52,112 nt of DNA from assembly GCA_018335295.1 (NCBI GenBank), contig JAGXKI010000012.1, positions 1 through 52,112 on the forward strand, given 5' to 3'. Positions 24,919 to 33,500 of the stretch are shown in pieces. Source of the DNA: a bacterium. Lineage in GTDB: Bacteria > Acidobacteriota > Aminicenantia > Aminicenantales > Aminicenantaceae. Under the pieces are notes generated by a model. The model saw only the letters and a list, made by a program, of their open reading frames with translations, was not told where the DNA came from and made no database searches. The position numbers were made by a program, and so were the translations under genes. Numbering within the stretch: position 1 is the stretch's first letter; every line of letters begins with the position of its first letter.

Positions 24919-27261
24919 ACCGGTCTTTTTGAGTATGTCTAGGGCTACCTGTTTGGCTTGTTCCCCGCTTTCTTTGGTGGGACCCACACAGGAGGGACAT
25001 CCTTCTTGGCAGGGGCAGGTCTGGATGGTCTTGAGGCACTGCTGGAGCAGTTCTTCTTTCAGGTCAAAAAGAGAAGGACTGAGACCGATCCCTCCGGGAA
25101 AATTGTCGTAGATGAATATATTGGGCTCAAAATCGGCCTCGGAGAAATCAGCCCCCTCTTTTTGAAAAGAAGATTTTTGGCGGATATCCCTGGGGGGTAT
25201 GGATTTGCCTGTGGCATTGTCTCCCACCGACACTCCTACATCATGAAGGTCACACATCATGAACAGAGGAGCGACATGATGGAGACAGTAGGCCAGGCCA
25301 AAAAGACCGTTTATTCTTTGTTCCGGGGGGAAAGGTAGATTTTGAAACACCCGGGCAGGAATGGTCAACCAATAGGCGGTGGTGTTCATTTCATTCTGAG
25401 GAAGAGTCAATTCGCCAGAACCCACATTCTCCATGGTGTGGAATTTGATTTTTTTAAAACCCACCACTTGAGTGGCCACATGGACTTCTCCATGGGAGAT
25501 GGAGCAGTGAGTCAAATTTCTTTGATCGAAGGAATCAATGACCTTGATTTTGGTGTAATCTATCGCGTCTGTGTAATAATCCACATCCGTTTTTTTAACA
25601 TAAGCCTTTCTCTGGTTGTAATCCAGTTTTTCCACAAAATACTGTTCCCCTTCACAGATATAGATGGCTTTGGGATGAAGGGTGGTTAGGGCTGAGGTGA
25701 AATCCACTTCAGCGATAACCTTGGTTTTATCTGCGGTGTCCACAACCACAAAATTGTCCGAGCTGATGCTCCTCAGACTGATTTCGTCGGCAGGATAGGC
25801 TTCAGAAGTCCAGAACCATTTGTCCTGGGAGTGATGGGCCAGTTTTTCATCTTGGAGATAGCGGAGTATTTCATCGGAGTCTACCTGACCAAATTTTTCT
25901 TTATCTTGAAAAGGAAGTTCGAATAAGGCGCATTCGATATGGTTGACTAAGAGAGAGAGGTTATCTGGGTTGATCAGAGCCTTCTCAGGAATTTTGGAGA
26001 AGAAATAATCAGGATGGTTGATGATGAACTGATCCAGAGGAGAACTGGAAGCTACCAGGACTGTAGATGATTTTCCGGATTTTCGTCCCGCTCGCCCGGC
26101 TCTCTGCCATGTGCTGGAGATGGTGCCCGGATATCCGGCCAGGACCGCTACATCCAGACTCCCGATGTCAATACCCAATTCCAGGGCATTGGTGGAAACC
26201 ACTCCTCGAATTTGTCCTGACCTTAATTTTTTTTCTATTTCCCTTCTCTTTAAGGGAAGATAACCCCCTCGATATCCCCGTATGGTTCCTTTATCCTCTA
26301 TTTTTTTCTCCATGTCATCCTTCAGGTAAGTGACCAGCACTTCAGTAATGAGTCGGCTCCGTGCAAAAACTAGGGTCTGAAGGTTATTTTTAAGGAAAAG
26401 AGAAGCCACCCGACGGGCTTCATTGACGTAAGAGCGGCGGATTCCCAGGAATTTATTGACTATAGGAGGGTTGTAGAAGATGAAGTATTTTTCTCCTCTA
26501 GGAGCCCCGTTTTCATTGATGAGAGAGACAGGTTCCTCAATTATTTTCTGTGCTATTTCCACAGGATTGGCAATGGTCGCTGTGCTCAAGATGAACTGAG
26601 GAGAGGAGCCGTAGAAACGAGCGATCCGTTTCAACCTTCTCAGGATGTTCGCCAAATGGCTTCCAAAGATTCCCCTGTAATTATGGAGTTCGTCGATGAC
26701 AATGTACTTCAAATTTTTAAACAATTTGATCCACTTGGTGTGATGAGGGAGAATTCCTGTGTGGAGCATATCTGGGTTGGTGAGAATAATGTGTCCTTTA
26801 GCTCGAATGGCTTTCCGGGCATCCTGGGGAGTGTCCCCATCGTAAGTGAAGAGGCAGATTTCTTCAGGAAGGTATTGGATGGTTTCATCCAACGCGGCTC
26901 TCTGGTCCTGGGAAAGGGCTTTGGTGGGAAAAAGGAAAATAGCTCGAGAGGAAGGGTCCTGGAGGATGGTGTTGAGAACAGGGAGGTTGTAACAGAGCGT
27001 TTTTCCCGAAGCGGTGGGAGTGACCACCACGATGTTTTTTCCTTCCTGAAGACGTTGCAAGGATAAATACTGGTGAGAGAAAAGCCGGGTGATTCCTTTT
27101 TTCTGTAATGAATCTTTCAGAGCGGGATGCACGGAGGGAGGGAAATTGCGGTAACGCCCTTGTTGGGCTGGAATGTGTTTGATAGCCCGGATGGAATCAT
27201 GGGGCCCTCCCATTTCTTTCAACATGTTTAAAGATTTTTGGAGATGGTGGTCTTTGTCCAT
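24910..27261 (-). CDS. DEAD/DEAH-box helicase with DUF1998-type C terminus (MrfA/YprA-like)
   Basis: 783 residues. Helicase motifs are Walker A TPTASGKT (81-88), motif II DELH in YIVIDELHNYRG, motif III LSTATIANP, and motif VI QRAGRAGRKSGKS. The C-terminal DUF1998/MZB region ends with a four-cysteine site CPCQEGCPSC near residue 750. That architecture is the MrfA family; B. subtilis MrfA (749 residues) is a helicase in an excision pathway for mitomycin damage that is independent of UvrABC. The nuclease partner MrfB is not in the window. It is divergent from uvrA across a repeat A copy. Confidence 0.88.
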   Translation of the reverse strand: MDKDHHLQKSLNMLKEMGGPHDSIRAIKHIPAQQGRYRNFPPSVHPALKDSLQKKGITRLFSHQYLSLQRLQEGKNIVVVTPTASGKTLCYNLPVLNTILQDPSSRAIFLFPTKALSQDQRAALDETIQYLPEEICLFTYDGDTPQDARKAIRAKGHIILTNPDMLHTGILPHHTKWIKLFKNLKYIVIDELHNYRGIFGSHLANILRRLKRIARFYGSSPQFILSTATIANPVEIAQKIIEEPVSLINENGAPRGEKYFIFYNPPIVNKFLGIRRSYVNEARRVASLFLKNNLQTLVFARSRLITEVLVTYLKDDMEKKIEDKGTIRGYRGGYLPLKRREIEKKLRSGQIRGVVSTNALELGIDIGSLDVAVLAGYPGTISSTWQRAGRAGRKSGKSSTVLVASSSPLDQFIINHPDYFFSKIPEKALINPDNLSLLVNHIECALFELPFQDKEKFGQVDSDEILRYLQDEKLAHHSQDKWFWTSEAYPADEISLRSISSDNFVVVDTADKTKVIAEVDFTSALTTLHPKAIYICEGEQYFVEKLDYNQRKAYVKKTDVDYYTDAIDYTKIKVIDSFDQRNLTHCSISHGEVHVATQVVGFKKIKFHTMENVGSGELTLPQNEMNTTAYWLTIPARVFQNLPFPPEQRINGLFGLAYCLHHVAPLFMMCDLHDVGVSVGDNATGKSIPPRDIRQKSSFQKEGADFSEADFEPNIFIYDNFPGGIGLSPSLFDLKEELLQQCLKTIQTCPCQEGCPSCVGPTKESGEQAKQVALDILKKTGSS

Positions 27262-27338
27262 GGTTCCGGTCCGTGTTTCATATTATTATCTTCGGGATAG
27301 AATGGTCAATAGGTTTTATTCCCCAGAGAGTGAAGAGG

Positions 27339-27687
27339 AAGCATCCCCAAAGCCGTGATAAGAGGAAGGGTATGGGATTCCTCACCCGCTCGATTCCCAC
27401 ATCGAGAACTCGGAGGGGAAAAGCTCCGCTTTCCCCCTTCCGACGGTCGCTAAAGCTCCCTGCCTCCCTTCTCGGGCTTGCGTCCTGCGACCAAAGGGGC
27501 ATACCCCTTTGGAACCCCCACTGATTTGTGAAGGTTCACAAATCAGTCAATCTCGCTCCCATTCGGGCTTCGCTCTCCTCTCCTTCAGAGAGGAACCATG
27601 CCCGCTCAGCCCTCATAGGGGATTCCTCATCCCATACCCTTCCTCTTCTTTAACTATTCCATTTCTATCACGGAAATAGAGATGCTT
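27339..27687. repeat. Dispersed repeat family A, longest copy (copy 2)
   Basis: 349 bases between the helicase and uvrA. Its ends read AAGCATC and GATGCTT. A 19-base perfect inner inverted repeat lies at 27360-27378 and 27629-27647. Reverse-complemented, it is nearly identical to 50381-50664 but contains about 65 extra bases that include the GAGCGGGCATGGTTCC module also found in family B. Hairpins with CTGATTTGTG and CCAAAGGGG arms lie in its middle. Open frames in it are shared with the other copies and are not genes. Confidence 0.85.
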
Positions 27688-27724
27688 ACGAGTGAAGATG
27701 ATTTCTTTTATCGTTGCGGTGTTG

Positions 27725-27733
27725 TGGTAGAAT
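27725..27733 (+). promoter_or_regulatory. Extended -10 promoter of uvrA
   Basis: TGG followed by TAGAAT (27728-27733) forms an extended -10 box, and only 8 bases separate it from the uvrA ATG. The -35 region is weak. It predicts a leaderless or nearly leaderless transcript. Confidence 0.6.
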
Positions 27734-27741
27734 AAAAAGTC

Positions 27742-30276
27742 ATGTTTGAGGAAATTGTGGTTAAAAGAGCGGCCCAGCACAACCTGAAGAATCTGGATAT
27801 TCGCCTGCCGCGCAATCGTTTGATCGTAATGACCGGTCCGAGCGGTTCCGGAAAATCTTCTCTGGCTTTTGACACTCTGTTTGCGGAAGGTCAAAGGCGG
27901 TACATCGAGTGTCTGTCCACCTATGCCCGTCAGTACATCGAACAAATGGAGAAACCGAACGTCGAATCTATCGAGGGTCTGTCTCCATCCATTTCCATCG
28001 AACAGAAGACCATCCCTTCTAATCCCCGCTCCACAGTGGGGACCGTGACCGAAATTTATGATTTTCTAAGGCTGCTGTTTGCCAGAGCGGGCACTCCTCA
28101 CTGCCCCCGGTGCGGACGGAGAGTGAGTTCATTGACCGCTCAACAAATCCTTACCCGGCTCCTGGAGGGTTTCAGCGGTCAAAAGGTACAGATTCTTTCT
28201 CCTGTGATTCAGGGACGTAAAGGAGACTACCAAAGCCTCTTGGAACGGTTCCAAAGGAAGGGTTTTCTTCGAGCCCGGATTGATGGTCGGTTCCAAGAAT
28301 TAGAAGAAGGGATCAGGCTGGAACGGAGTCAAAGGCATAATATAGAGATTTGGGTGGATGAGGTTGAAGTCTCTCATAATTCTCGGCAAAGACTGAAAGA
28401 GGCCGTGGACAAGGCCATGGAAATATCCCAAGGAAACCTGGTGGTGGTTGAACCTGAAGGAAAGGAAACTTTTTACTCCTCGAGTTTGATTTGTCCTGTT
28501 TGTGAAATCAGTCTCCCCGAACTGGAGCCCCGAACCTTTTCTTTCAACAGCCCTTACGGAGCTTGTCCTTACTGCCATGGTTTGGGAGTGCTCTCCACCT
28601 GGAGTAAAGGAAGGAGGCGGTTCAGAAATGAGGCAGTGTGTCCCCAATGTGGAGGAAGCCGACTGAAAAAGGCAGCTTTGTCCGTGAAAATTGGGGAAAA
28701 AGATATTTCCCAGTTGAGTTCTCTTCCAGCAGCCGCCTTGTTGGAAGAGCTGTCCCGGTTGAAATTTCCTTCCACCAAAAAGATGATCGGGACCCGGATT
28801 GTAAAAGAAATCCAGTCCCGACTGAACATAATGATGGAATTAGCCATGCCCTATCTCCAGATTTCCCGGTCAAGCTCTTCTCTTTCAGGAGGGGAGGCCC
28901 GAAGAGTGCGGCTGGCAGCCCAAGTGGGAGCCCGTTTGAGGGGGATTCTTTATGTTCTCGATGAGCCCACCATTGGTCTTCACCAAAGAGATAACACCCG
29001 GCTGGTTTCTCTTTTAAGGGAGATCAGGGATGAGGGGAATTCCATCATTGTGGTGGAACATGATGAACAGACCATCCGTGCTGCTGATTATATCCTGGAT
29101 TTGGGGCCCGGAGCTGGGGAAAAAGGGGGCTCCAGTGTGGCCGAGGGAGATTTGAGGACCATTCTTTCTTCCCCTTCTTCTCTCACCTCCCAGTACCTGA
29201 GAGGAGAAAAATGCATCCCCATTCCAGAGCGGAGAAGGAAATCCCGAGAGTGGATTACGGTAAAAGAGGCTTCTGAATTTAACCTGAAGAATATCGATGT
29301 CCGTTTTCCTTTATCTGTTTTCACAGTGGTGACTGGAGTTTCCGGTTCAGGAAAAAGCACACTCGTTTACGATATACTCTACAAAGCTCTTTGCAATACC
29401 TTCTACAAGGCCCAAAAAAGCCCCGGACAACATAGAAGGATTGTGGGAGCGGAGAAGCTTACAAAAGTGGTTTCTGTGGACCAAAAACCGATCGGCCGGA
29501 CTCCCCGTTCCAATCCAGCCACTTATACAGGTGTTTTCACTTCCCTGCGTCATCTTTTTGCTATGACCCGACAGTCCCGGATGAAAGGATATTCACCCAG
29601 TCGTTTCAGCTTCAATCTTTCGGGAGGCCGGTGTGAAGAATGTCGAGGAGCCGGGTCCAAAAAAATAGAGATGCATTTTTTACCCGATGTCTTTGTGACC
29701 TGCGACCGCTGCGGAGGTCAGCGTTACAATAAGGAAACTCTTTCTGTTCGGTATAAAGGTAAAAACATCGCCGATTATTTGAATATGACCGTGGATGAGG
29801 CCTATGATTATTTAAAGACGCACCCTCATCTGAAGAGAAAATTGGAAATCATGAAAAGAGTGGGTTTGGGATATTTGAAATTGGGACAGCCAGCTCCCAC
29901 TTTATCGGGAGGGGAAGCCCAACGGATCAAGCTGACCAAAGAACTGGGCCGTAAGAATGCAGGTCAAACTCTGTATCTCCTGGACGAGCCCACCACAGGT
30001 CTTCACTTTGATGATGTCCGGCAGCTTTTGGAAGTCCTTTCAGCCTTGGTGAATCTGGGAAACACGGTGATGGTCATCGAGCACAATCTGGAAGTGATCA
30101 AGTATGCCGACCATATTGTGGATTTAGGGCCTGAAGGAGGAGAGAAAGGAGGGTGGGTGGTGGCCCAGGGCACTCCTGAAGAAGTAACTCAAGTCAGGAA
30201 ATCTTACACAGGTCAATATCTGAAAAAAGTCCTGTATAAGAAAGAAAGGAAGGGGGCTGAAAAGTTCAGTTTGTGA
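27742..30276 (+). CDS. uvrA: Excinuclease ABC subunit A, shortened
   Basis: 844 residues against about 940 in typical UvrA. Two ABC ATPase halves are intact: Walker A GPSGSGKSS (32-40) and signature LSGGEARRVRLAAQ, then GVSGSGKST and LSGGEAQRIKLTKELG, each with a DEPT. The zinc pairs C121/C124 with C251/C254, and C275/C278 with C300/C303, are present, as are the C-terminal zinc-finger pairs. About 90 residues normally lying between the GLGV and CxxC-G-RL motifs are missing (residues 284-299 bridge directly). The UvrB-binding insert appears retained. It recognises damaged DNA for nucleotide excision repair and leads uvrA-holB-ricT. Confidence 0.94.
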   Translation: MFEEIVVKRAAQHNLKNLDIRLPRNRLIVMTGPSGSGKSSLAFDTLFAEGQRRYIECLSTYARQYIEQMEKPNVESIEGLSPSISIEQKTIPSNPRSTVGTVTEIYDFLRLLFARAGTPHCPRCGRRVSSLTAQQILTRLLEGFSGQKVQILSPVIQGRKGDYQSLLERFQRKGFLRARIDGRFQELEEGIRLERSQRHNIEIWVDEVEVSHNSRQRLKEAVDKAMEISQGNLVVVEPEGKETFYSSSLICPVCEISLPELEPRTFSFNSPYGACPYCHGLGVLSTWSKGRRRFRNEAVCPQCGGSRLKKAALSVKIGEKDISQLSSLPAAALLEELSRLKFPSTKKMIGTRIVKEIQSRLNIMMELAMPYLQISRSSSSLSGGEARRVRLAAQVGARLRGILYVLDEPTIGLHQRDNTRLVSLLREIRDEGNSIIVVEHDEQTIRAADYILDLGPGAGEKGGSSVAEGDLRTILSSPSSLTSQYLRGEKCIPIPERRRKSREWITVKEASEFNLKNIDVRFPLSVFTVVTGVSGSGKSTLVYDILYKALCNTFYKAQKSPGQHRRIVGAEKLTKVVSVDQKPIGRTPRSNPATYTGVFTSLRHLFAMTRQSRMKGYSPSRFSFNLSGGRCEECRGAGSKKIEMHFLPDVFVTCDRCGGQRYNKETLSVRYKGKNIADYLNMTVDEAYDYLKTHPHLKRKLEIMKRVGLGYLKLGQPAPTLSGGEAQRIKLTKELGRKNAGQTLYLLDEPTTGLHFDDVRQLLEVLSALVNLGNTVMVIEHNLEVIKYADHIVDLGPEGGEKGGWVVAQGTPEEVTQVRKSYTGQYLKKVLYKKERKGAEKFSL

Positions 30277-30292
30277 AAGGATTGGAGTCAAC

Positions 30293-31285
30293 ATGGCTTT
30301 TAAAGACATACTAGGCAACCAAAGAGTCAAAAAAATATTGAAAAGGTCTTTAAAGAAACAGAAAGTTCCCCATTCATTGATTTTTTCGGGTCCCCCAGGT
30401 GTGGGCAAAAAAGAAATGGCCCTGATTTTAGCCAAGGCCCTGAATTGTTTAAAGGAGACGGAGGATGCCTGTGAGGTGTGTCCCAACTGTGGGGCTATAA
30501 ACAAAGGACATTTCCCTGATGTATTGGAGATACAGCCCGAAAAAGAGGTCATCAAGATTGAACAGATGAGGATGATGAAGGAGGTGGCTCACCTTAAGCC
30601 TATGGGCGGGAGAAAGAAATTTTTTGCGGTGAATGAGGCGGAAAAGATGAGCGAGGAAGCTTCCAATTCCCTGCTGAAAATTTTGGAGGAACCTCCTTCT
30701 TTTTCCCATGTGGTCCTTGTGACCAGCAATCCCTACCTCCTGTTACCTACCATAAGGTCGCGATGCCAACAACTTGATTTTTCCCCTATTTCTCCCCAGG
30801 ATATTGAGAAGATTTTAAAAGAGCGTGGGTACAAAGAAGAAAGAGCCAAGGTCATTTCTCTTCTGGTCCAAGGAAACATGAACAGAGCTTTGAGTTTAGA
30901 ATGGGAAGAAATTCAGGAGAAAAGAAATCAAGCCTGGAATTTTTTCTTGTCGTTTGTGGAAAAAAAAGAAAAGATTACTCCTTTCATCGATGATTTTTTG
31001 ACCTCTTCTTCAAACCAGAGAGAAGAATTGAAGCAGTTTTTAGAAATTTTTGCCTCTTTCTGCCGCGACTTCTTGTTGATAAAAGAAAAAGGGGGTCAGG
31101 ACTTTCTCATAAACCTGGATTATGAAGGGAAAATAAAAGATGTATCAGAATCGTGGAGCACGGAACAGACTGTGCATCTTCTTGAAAAAATTGACTCTAT
31201 GATTTATTCTGTAGAAAGAAATCTGAATATAAATTTATTGAAAAGTTCATTGCTTTCTAATTATATGGAATGGAAATATGTCTGA
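30293..31285 (+). CDS. holB: DNA polymerase III delta' subunit
   Basis: 330 residues, the usual length. The AAA+ domain begins with a P-loop GPPGVGKKEM (about 26-35). A four-cysteine zinc module follows (CEVCPNCG with an upstream cysteine), then the sensor-like EEASNSLLKILEEPP and SRCQQLDF. The C-terminal collar helices follow. Delta' is the stator of the sliding-clamp loader. It begins 16 bases after uvrA and overlaps ricT by 8 bases. holB next to a PSP1-family gene is a widely conserved pair. Confidence 0.92.
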   Translation: MAFKDILGNQRVKKILKRSLKKQKVPHSLIFSGPPGVGKKEMALILAKALNCLKETEDACEVCPNCGAINKGHFPDVLEIQPEKEVIKIEQMRMMKEVAHLKPMGGRKKFFAVNEAEKMSEEASNSLLKILEEPPSFSHVVLVTSNPYLLLPTIRSRCQQLDFSPISPQDIEKILKERGYKEERAKVISLLVQGNMNRALSLEWEEIQEKRNQAWNFFLSFVEKKEKITPFIDDFLTSSSNQREELKQFLEIFASFCRDFLLIKEKGGQDFLINLDYEGKIKDVSESWSTEQTVHLLEKIDSMIYSVERNLNINLLKSSLLSNYMEWKYV

Positions 31286-31958
31286 AACAGTGCGAGTCCT
31301 TTCGGAATCTTCGGGTAAGATAATCCGAGCGAAAACAGGAAAAAAAGAGGTCCACAAAGGCGATTGTGTGCTCATTGAATCCTCTTTAGGGGGAGATTTA
31401 GGGGTGGTGGTGGATGAGCGAAGCTGTATCTGCCGGTTTTCCAAATCACAGGAAGGTGCGGTCAATGTTATCCGGAAAGCCACGGATAAAGATAAACAAA
31501 AGTTTGAAGGGTTAAAGGAGAAGGAAAAGAAAGCTTTTGATTTTTGTCTCCAGAAGATTAAAGAGCGGAAATTACCCATGAAATTGGTGAGAGTCCGTTA
31601 TTTTTTTAACGAAAAAAAAGGGGTATTCTATTATACGGCAGACGGACGCATTGATTTCAGGCAATTAGTGAAGGATTTGGCCAAAGAATTCAAGATGCGG
31701 ATCGAGATGCGTCAGATTGGAGTTCGGGATGAAGCCAAAATGGTGGGAGGATTAGGTGTCTGCGGCCGTCCCTTGTGTTGTTTTGGTTTCATGAAGAATT
31801 TCGAACCGGTCACCATCCAGAAGGCAAAAAAACAACAGATTGTGATCAACCCGACAAAAATTTCGGGTCTTTGCGGGCGGTTGATGTGCTGTTTGGCTTT
31901 TGAGGACGAGAGCAGAGGACGGTTGTACACCGAAGAAGAGAAAGTCGAAGAAGATTAG
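31278..31958 (+). CDS. ricT: PSP1/RicT-family iron-sulfur protein
   Basis: 226 residues with the PSP1 C-terminal domain. Diagnostic cysteines are GVCGRPLCCFGF and SGLCGRLMCCLAFE, around FRQLVKDLAKEFKMRIEMRQIGVRDEAK split over the preceding helix. In B. subtilis RicT (YaaT) forms a complex carrying [4Fe-4S] clusters that affects RNA processing and phosphorelay. Outside Firmicutes the role is unknown. The conserved cysteines suggest a cluster here as well. The gene overlaps holB upstream, and its stop overlaps that of the convergent anti-sigma gene by 4 bases. Confidence 0.85.
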   Translation: MSETVRVLSESSGKIIRAKTGKKEVHKGDCVLIESSLGGDLGVVVDERSCICRFSKSQEGAVNVIRKATDKDKQKFEGLKEKEKKAFDFCLQKIKERKLPMKLVRVRYFFNEKKGVFYYTADGRIDFRQLVKDLAKEFKMRIEMRQIGVRDEAKMVGGLGVCGRPLCCFGFMKNFEPVTIQKAKKQQIVINPTKISGLCGRLMCCLAFEDESRGRLYTEEEKVEED

Positions 31959-32602
31959 TTTGGGGAGATTTTGAACCGCACTTTGCTGGAGACAGCGATC
32001 AGAGACCCTTCTGGAGAAAAGGCCTTCACCTGCCACGAGTACTCTTCTCCTGCACTCATCTTTTCCTTTACTTCTCCAGGAAGAGTGATGGAGTTTTCTT
32101 GGGTTTCAGCGCTCCAGAGAAGCTCCGAATTGTAGATGTAGATTTTATAATGCACATCCTCTCCCAAACTTTTCCATCTGAACTGGGGAGGAATGGTTTT
32201 GATGTCGATGACCGGAGAAATAAGATTGATGGATTTGCTTCTCACCAAGTCTTTATTCACAAAAAATTCGGGTGAGGAAGTTTTGAGTTGAGGGATGACC
32301 AACAGGACCACTGCCAGGATTAAAGCCGCCGAAGCTCCTACTGCCGCCCATTGTTTAGGGGTAAGAAAGGCAAAAACTTTTTTTCTCCAGGGAACTCTCT
32401 GGGTTTCTTCGGGAACTTCCGTTCCTTGAAAGATAGCATCCCCTCTTTTTTTGACCACGGAAATCAATTCATTTCTCTCCCTCATTTTCTCAAAGCATGA
32501 GGGACAGTTGAAGTAATGGTGTTCAAACCGTTCTTTTTCTTTTTTGTCGAGTTTGTTCAACAGATAGTCATCGATTAAATATTCATACTCACACTTTTCC
32601 AT
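31955..32602 (-). CDS. Zinc-finger anti-sigma factor, membrane-bound
   Basis: 215 residues. The cytoplasmic N terminus has the HxxxCxxC zinc anti-sigma motif (H29, C33, C36 in HYFNCPSC). One membrane helix lies at about 85-105 (WAAVGASAALILAVVLLVI). The outer part (about 110-215) is predicted beta-rich, with paired segments such as PQFRWKSLG and YSWQVKAFSPEG, resembling a fibronectin-like domain that could sense envelope state. It lies 63 bases downstream of the ECF sigma gene and should hold that factor inactive at the membrane. Confidence 0.82.
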   Translation of the reverse strand: MEKCEYEYLIDDYLLNKLDKKEKERFEHHYFNCPSCFEKMRERNELISVVKKRGDAIFQGTEVPEETQRVPWRKKVFAFLTPKQWAAVGASAALILAVVLLVIPQLKTSSPEFFVNKDLVRSKSINLISPVIDIKTIPPQFRWKSLGEDVHYKIYIYNSELLWSAETQENSITLPGEVKEKMSAGEEYSWQVKAFSPEGSLIAVSSKVRFKISPN

Positions 32603-32665
32603 TTTTTTGCCTTCCTTTTTTACTTCAACCTTTTAGTCGTGCCAGTACTTCAAAAGTGGGAAAAA

Positions 32666-33166
32666 TTATTTTTTTATCTTTTTTTGCACCAGTTTCTGGG
32701 CATAGTTCACTCGTTCGCTCACTTGACTTGGAGTGATATTCATTTTTTGGGCCACTTCCTTACGCGAGAGGCCTTTATAATAATAAAGGTAAAGGACCTT
32801 TTTGTATTTGGGTTTTAATTCCTTTATAGCGTTTTCCATCAATTCAGCTTTTTCTCGGGTCTCCACTTGTTCATAGGGATCGGGGAAAGGATTGGGTTGG
32901 GGGATATGTTTGAGAACCTTGCTTTTTTTTCGAATGTAGTCCACAATCCGGCGGCTGGTGATGGTATAAATGAATGTCCCGATGGAAGAGTCTCCCCTAA
33001 ATTCGTTATTTTGCAATTTTTCTATCACGTTCACGATAATTTCATTCACCACATCTTCCCACTCTGGAGTGTGTTGACCGATGGCTTTTTTAACTCTAAA
33101 GTTGATGATGGGGCGGTAGTCTTGGATGATTTTTTCAATATCTAAGTCTGGATTTTTCTTCTCCAT
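32666..33166 (-). CDS. ECF-type RNA polymerase sigma factor
   Basis: 166 residues, the normal ECF size. Region 2 has DVVNEIIVNVIEKL and FRGDSSIGTFIYTITSRRIVDYIRK split across the 2.1-2.4 helices. Region 4 has LPKYKKVLYLYYYKG-like LKPKYKKVLYLYYYKG, then the helix-turn-helix LSRKEVAQKMNITPSQVSERV. The partner anti-sigma gene follows immediately. The ATG is 8 bases after a consensus -10 box, with no room for a ribosome-binding site. No other ATG, GTG or TTG near the N terminus would keep region 2 complete. Target genes are unknown. Confidence 0.9.
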   Translation of the reverse strand: MEKKNPDLDIEKIIQDYRPIINFRVKKAIGQHTPEWEDVVNEIIVNVIEKLQNNEFRGDSSIGTFIYTITSRRIVDYIRKKSKVLKHIPQPNPFPDPYEQVETREKAELMENAIKELKPKYKKVLYLYYYKGLSRKEVAQKMNITPSQVSERVNYAQKLVQKKIKK

Positions 33167-33174
33167 TTTTCCAC

Positions 33175-33203
33175 ATTATATAGCCCTGCGATTCCATTGA
33201 CAA
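33175..33203 (-). promoter_or_regulatory. Promoter of the ECF sigma/anti-sigma pair
   Basis: Minus-strand TTGTCA (33203-33198) and perfect TATAAT (33180-33175) have a 17-base spacer. Eight bases separate it from the ATG. It matches the housekeeping consensus, so basal expression probably does not depend on the ECF factor itself. Confidence 0.8.
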
Positions 33204-33310
33204 GCCTGAACTATTCATGAAAAGGCCTAGAAATCCAGGCAAGGGAAGGATTTTCAATTTTTAGTGGGGTTATTCGACTAATCTAATGCTTTTTTAAGAA
33301 GGATTGAGCC

Positions 33311-33475
33311 ATGAAAATGAAAGAGAAAAATCATCGTTCTGAAATCATTAAAGTGAAGGATGAAAAAAACTTTTTTCAGGTGATTGAAGAAAGGATGGCC
33401 CAGGAAGGTTTCAAGTGTGTGGAAACTTTTCCTTCCCTTTCTTCCAAGAGCCCATTTGTGAACGCAGGATGTTGA
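33311..33475 (+). CDS. Small hypothetical protein (54 codons)
   Basis: An ATG-initiated frame begins MKMKEKNHRSEIIKVKDEK and ends FVNAGC. AAGGA lies about 9 bases upstream. The composition is charged and plausible for a small soluble protein; residues 14-40 could form amphipathic helix. It lies 25 bases before the HD-GYP start and on the same strand, so the two may be co-transcribed. I recognise no family. It could be a spurious frame in a 330-base spacer. Confidence 0.4.
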   Translation: MKMKEKNHRSEIIKVKDEKNFFQVIEERMAQEGFKCVETFPSLSSKSPFVNAGC

Positions 33476-33500
33476 CTTTTAAACTCAATTGAGGGTAGAA

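Noticed and set aside
27273-27524. ORFs between the helicase gene and uvrA
   Set aside because: They translate repeat family A; the same peptides recur at 50479-50770 in the other copy.
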